DNA of 64,000 bases from Eudromia elegans (Eukaryota > Chordata > Aves > Tinamiformes > Tinamidae), in assembly GCA_003342815.1 (NCBI GenBank), contig PTEX01000147.1, positions 62,001-126,000 of the forward strand, written 5' to 3'. Each line of letters starts with the position of its first letter. The stretch's first letter is position 1. Positions 63,701 through 64,000 of the stretch are shown piece by piece. The translations under genes were made by a program, and so were the position numbers. A model generated the notes under the pieces. That model was not told where the DNA came from. It did no database searches and was given only the letters and a program-made list of their open reading frames with translations.

Positions 63701-63729
<29 letters not shown>
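63701..63729 (+). repeat. A29 homopolymer
   Basis: Twenty-nine A residues with no preceding polyadenylation signal or identifiable source transcript. Length uncertain. Confidence 0.9.
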
Positions 63730-63733
<4 letters not shown>

Positions 63734-64000
63734 ACTGGACTGTCATTCCAAAGAGACAAGGAGGTTCTAAAGTAAAACATGGCCAGGGCTGGCAAAGACC
63801 AATTCATGGGAGAGAGAATAAATTTGTAAAAGATGTCAAGTGAATTGAGTGTGTAGGTGTAAAACAGTAGGAAAAATATATACAGTAGAAACTAGATTTT
63901 AGAGGAAAACAGTCACAAATTCTTTAATATCTACCCTCATTCTGTGGTGTGTTTTTTTTTAATTCTCAAATTCCGGAAGGCTTGGGTATGTTTCCTTCTT

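Noticed and set aside
1-64000. CRISPR arrays, bacterial operons, rRNA or tRNA genes, endogenous retroviral genes
   Set aside because: No regularly spaced repeats, ribosome-binding-site gene arrays, tRNA A/B-box cloverleaf candidates or retroviral gene pieces were seen.

Overview
This window looks like nuclear DNA from a bird. The main evidence is the repeat content: one clear CR1 LINE 3' end with its 8-bp terminal repeat (32644-32885), a second older CR1 3' end (6060-6262), and several very old fragments of the CR1/L3 LINE clade (2735-3085, 25600-26470, 44215-44395). The sequence is AT-rich and CpG-poor, has few repeats overall, and shows no bacterial-style gene packing, plasmid features or CRISPR. 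A galliform bird is possible, but I cannot fix the species. CR1 also occurs in crocodilians and turtles; the low repeat density favours a bird.

Almost the whole window reads as intergenic or intronic DNA. I recognise no known protein-coding gene, no rRNA, no tRNA and no CpG-island promoter. The open frames present are short and mostly what chance gives in 64 kb. The exceptions that deserve a look are on the minus strand at the right-hand end: a phase-matched pair of putative exons (53504-53713 and 53195-53397) separated by a 106-base GT...AG intron, an open stretch ending at a GCAG/GTAAAG donor (52573-52726), a 220-base segment between a good acceptor and a GTAAGT donor (59317-59536), and a long open frame at 62111-62490. 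They could be exons of one unrecognised, fast-evolving minus-strand gene, or coincidence.

Layout: 1-2.7 kb unique DNA; 2.7-3.1 kb old LINE; 3.1-5.7 kb unique, with a conserved-looking block near 5.2-5.4 kb; 5.7-6.3 kb MIR-like SINE and CR1 tail; 6.3-25 kb mostly unique, with a homeodomain-site-rich block at 14.4-14.7 kb; 25.0-25.1 kb G-quadruplex/triplex-type polypyrimidine tract; 25.6-26.5 kb decayed LINE; 27.2-27.65 kb conserved-looking block and an old palindromic repeat; 32.6-32.9 kb CR1 cut by a 670-base assembly gap (32886-33555); 37.98-38.14 kb AT-rich palindrome; 38.1-52 kb unique DNA with microsatellites, an old LINE tail and a SOX/POU-like block; 52-64 kb candidate exons plus several small tandem duplications.

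Roughly 80 isolated single N bases are scattered through the window, apart from the one long gap. They look like masked ambiguous or heterozygous positions rather than gaps. I found no undescribed molecular system that the sequence supports. The best leads are the right-end exon candidates, the AT palindrome and the three candidate regulatory blocks.
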